A DNA stretch of 64,000 nt from Staphylococcus hominis subsp. hominis (GTDB lineage: Bacteria > Bacillota > Bacilli > Staphylococcales > Staphylococcaceae): NCBI RefSeq assembly GCF_002901845.1, contig NZ_PPQE01000030.1:1-64000 (forward strand). Direction: 5' to 3'. Every line of letters begins with the position of its first letter. The first letter of the stretch is position 1. This document shows, piece after piece, positions 62,242 to 64,000 of the stretch. The notes below the pieces were generated by a model. It searched no databases. It had not been told where the DNA came from and saw nothing but the letters and a program-made list of their open reading frames with translations. The position numbers and the translations under genes were made by a program.

Positions 62242-63504
62242 TTATTTACGTTTTAATTTGCGAGAGAGTTTAATTTTGGCTTTTGTAAGTCTTGGTTTAA
62301 CTTGTTCGATTAATTGATATAACGGTTGATTTAAGACATAATCAAACTCACCAATTTTTTCACTTAAATAAGTGCCCCATACACGTTTAAAAGCCCATAA
62401 TCCATAGTGTTCAGAATCTTTTGATGGATTATTATCTGTGCCACCAAAGTCATACGTTGTTGCACCATGGTCTCTTGCGTATTTCATCATTTCATATTGC
62501 ATATGATGGTTCGGTAAGAAATCACGATAATCATTTGAAGAAGCTCCATATAAGTAATATGATTTTTTACCTGCAAACATAAGTAATGCGCCTGATAAAT
62601 ATACGCCTTCTGGATGTTCTTGATTTAATCTTTCTAAATCTTCTTTTAATTCAGTTGTCTTAGAAATCTTATTTTTTATATCATTTAATTTGTTAGCTGT
62701 CTTTTTGTCATTTGGACGTGCTTCTGACTTCGCTTCTAATTTAGCTTTTTCTGCTTCTTGAGCTTCTAAATCTTTATTCGTTTCATCAAGCACTTGTTGT
62801 GGCTCTAATTTCACTAAGAATAATTCTGCATCTCCATCTTCATGTAATGAGTCATAAATATTCTCAAAATAGCTAATATCACGTGTTAAGAAACCATCAC
62901 GTTCACCCGTAATTTGCATTAACTTCGCAAATGTTTTAAGTCCTTCACGATTTGAGTGTTCAACTTTAGTACCTCGTTTAAGCGCTAATCTAACTTTAGA
63001 ACGATTACGACGTTCAAAGTTTTGAATAATTTCATCATCGGTTTTATCAATAGGTGTAATCATTGTCATACGAGGTTGAATATAGTCTTTTGATAATCCT
63101 TCTTTAAACCCTTTATGTTTAAATCCAAGCATTCTTAAATTTTTAAGTGCTTCTGTGCCATGTTCTACTTCAACATCTGGATCAATCTTAATCGCGTACG
63201 CTTTTTCTTCTTTAGCAATTTTTTTTGTTTCATTTAAAAGTGCTCTCAGTACGTCTCTATCATTATAATCGGCTACGAATCCACGTGATACGTAGCATAA
63301 TGTAAATGGTAACTTCGGTATCTTTTTAAATAATAACTGTCCTACACCTTTAATTTCACCATTTTCACCTACTGCCACACGTTTTGAATACCATCCAGTT
63401 AAGCGCTTTGTCTCTGCCCACTTTGTCAGTTGCAATAAATCACCATTCGGATGAGTTTTTACAAATTCGTCATGTTCCTGATTTGTGATATTCATCTTTT
63501 CCAT
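62242..63504 (-). CDS. femX: FemX (FmhB), lipid II:glycine glycyltransferase
   Basis: A 420-residue FemABX-family aminoacyltransferase that adds the first glycine of the pentaglycine bridge to lipid II, an essential step in staphylococci. It has two GNAT-like domains (MNITNQEHDEFVKTHPNGDLLQLTKWAETK at the start, then YLYGASSNDYRDFLPNHHMQYEMMKYARDHGATTYDFGG). A helical hairpin between them (about residues 238-300, rich in Lys, Glu and Ala) is the tRNA-binding-like coiled coil of the family. Length equals the S. aureus protein to within a residue. It is a single gene behind the RND pump. Confidence 0.95.
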   Translation of the reverse strand: MEKMNITNQEHDEFVKTHPNGDLLQLTKWAETKRLTGWYSKRVAVGENGEIKGVGQLLFKKIPKLPFTLCYVSRGFVADYNDRDVLRALLNETKKIAKEEKAYAIKIDPDVEVEHGTEALKNLRMLGFKHKGFKEGLSKDYIQPRMTMITPIDKTDDEIIQNFERRNRSKVRLALKRGTKVEHSNREGLKTFAKLMQITGERDGFLTRDISYFENIYDSLHEDGDAELFLVKLEPQQVLDETNKDLEAQEAEKAKLEAKSEARPNDKKTANKLNDIKNKISKTTELKEDLERLNQEHPEGVYLSGALLMFAGKKSYYLYGASSNDYRDFLPNHHMQYEMMKYARDHGATTYDFGGTDNNPSKDSEHYGLWAFKRVWGTYLSEKIGEFDYVLNQPLYQLIEQVKPRLTKAKIKLSRKLKRK

Positions 63505-63671
63505 GCTATATAAAACTCCTTTATCTTTGCATTACTTATCATTATACATTGTAGATTTGAGAGTGTCGACAAACTCATAATAGAAGTTGTATTTTCTTCA
63601 AAAAGCTATTCTTTTTGTTATACTTAATGAATGAAAAACACTACTATTTTTTATTAAAGAGGTTTTTAAAA

Positions 63672-63926
63672 TTGAGAAATATTATTTTACTTATATTTAT
63701 TGTATGTAATGCTATTGCAATAATTTATACAATGGCTCATCCATTAACTATAAATTTTTTTAGTCTGAGAGTGATGTTTGTCGCTTTATCACTTGTACTT
63801 ACCATTTTATTTATACTATTAAAAACAAATCGTTTTTCTTTAATACTAAGCTTAATTTCTTTAGTACTAGTTTTTATTCATATTGCTTTTATTGCACATA
63901 GTACTTATACCTATCTATTTAATTAG
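63672..63926 (+). CDS. Small membrane protein of unknown function
   Basis: An 84-residue protein with three hydrophobic segments (about residues 3-21, 30-46 and 53-72) and a few charged residues. The start is the TTG at 63672, which follows AAAGAGG by about nine bases. An in-frame ATG at 63615 would give 103 residues but has no ribosome binding site. I do not recognise a function. Confidence 0.65.
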   Translation: MRNIILLIFIVCNAIAIIYTMAHPLTINFFSLRVMFVALSLVLTILFILLKTNRFSLILSLISLVLVFIHIAFIAHSTYTYLFN

Positions 63927-64000
63927 TTCCTTCATTAGGTTCGAAACGATATTTGGCTCCTTTAATAATGATTGAATAAGGAGTCATAGTCTCATTATCT
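63919..64000 (-). CDS. 3' end of an unidentified minus-strand gene (cut by the window edge)
   Basis: A minus-strand frame stays open from the window end to a TAA at 63919-63921 and reads MTPYSIIIKGAKYRFEPN near its end, an ordinary-looking C-terminus. It would overlap the 3' end of the convergent plus-strand gene by eight bases. Too little is visible to name it. Confidence 0.4.
   Translation of the reverse strand, partial: DNETMTPYSIIIKGAKYRFEPNEGTN

Overview
The window is a low-GC Firmicute chromosome and almost certainly a Staphylococcus. It carries the full S10-spc-alpha ribosomal cluster, the tagatose-pathway lac operon lacRABCDFEG, asp23/amaP/opuD2, a staphyloferrin A locus (hts/sfa), sdrM-sepA and femX/fmhB, all in the order known from staphylococcal core genomes. 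The species cannot be fixed from this alone; a coagulase-negative species seems likely. I see no rRNA, tRNA, CRISPR array, prophage or insertion sequence. Layout: 1-397 is AT-rich intergenic DNA ending in a terminator. 0.4-3.4 kb (minus): an efflux operon sdrM-sepA followed by an Mrp/ApbC-type ATPase. 3.6-6.1 kb (minus): hemolysin III family protein, a UDP-sugar pyrophosphorylase and a YdjM-type membrane protein. 6.3-8.1 kb: an IsdG-type haem monooxygenase (plus) and a YjiH-type membrane protein (minus). 8.3-16.5 kb: staphyloferrin A uptake (htsABC, with a Fur box inside the promoter) and synthesis (sfaB, sfaC, divergent sfaD). The usual exporter gene sfaA is not between sfaB and sfaD. 16.6-19.7 kb: the alkaline-shock/osmoprotection group opuD2-amaP-DUF2273-asp23, with two sigma-B-like promoters. 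19.9-23.1 kb: two MDR oxidoreductases and a luciferase-like monooxygenase, followed by a decayed DUF915 alpha/beta-hydrolase relic. 23.7-31.1 kb: the lac operon with its DeoR-family repressor gene lacR upstream in the same orientation, and a control region holding a sigma-A promoter, a cre-like site and palindromes. 31.3-32.0 kb: a Sir2 deacylase (plus). 32.2-50.8 kb (minus): rpsJ through rplQ, including secY, adk, infA and rpoA, then ecfA1-ecfA2-ecfT-truA and rplM-rpsI behind an L13-type leader. The small genes rpmJ and rpmD are present. 51.2-64 kb: small membrane proteins, a purine permease, topoisomerase III, glucose uptake plus glucose dehydrogenase (glcU-gdh), an AEC transporter, a 55-residue coiled-coil protein, an RND efflux pump, femX/fmhB and, at the right edge, the 3' end of an unidentified minus-strand gene. 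How the genes work together: sfaB/C/D build staphyloferrin A and htsABC re-imports the iron complex. lacFE imports and phosphorylates lactose, lacG cleaves it, lacAB and lacCD carry galactose-6-phosphate to triose phosphates. EcfA1A2T is the shared energising module for vitamin transporters encoded elsewhere. AmaP anchors Asp23 at the membrane. Most of the window is ordinary core genome; the points most worth checking are the missing sfaA, the DUF915 relic, the cysteine-free Mrp, the lac control region and the structured r-protein leaders. Gene identities rest on my recognition of family motifs and synteny, not on any database search.
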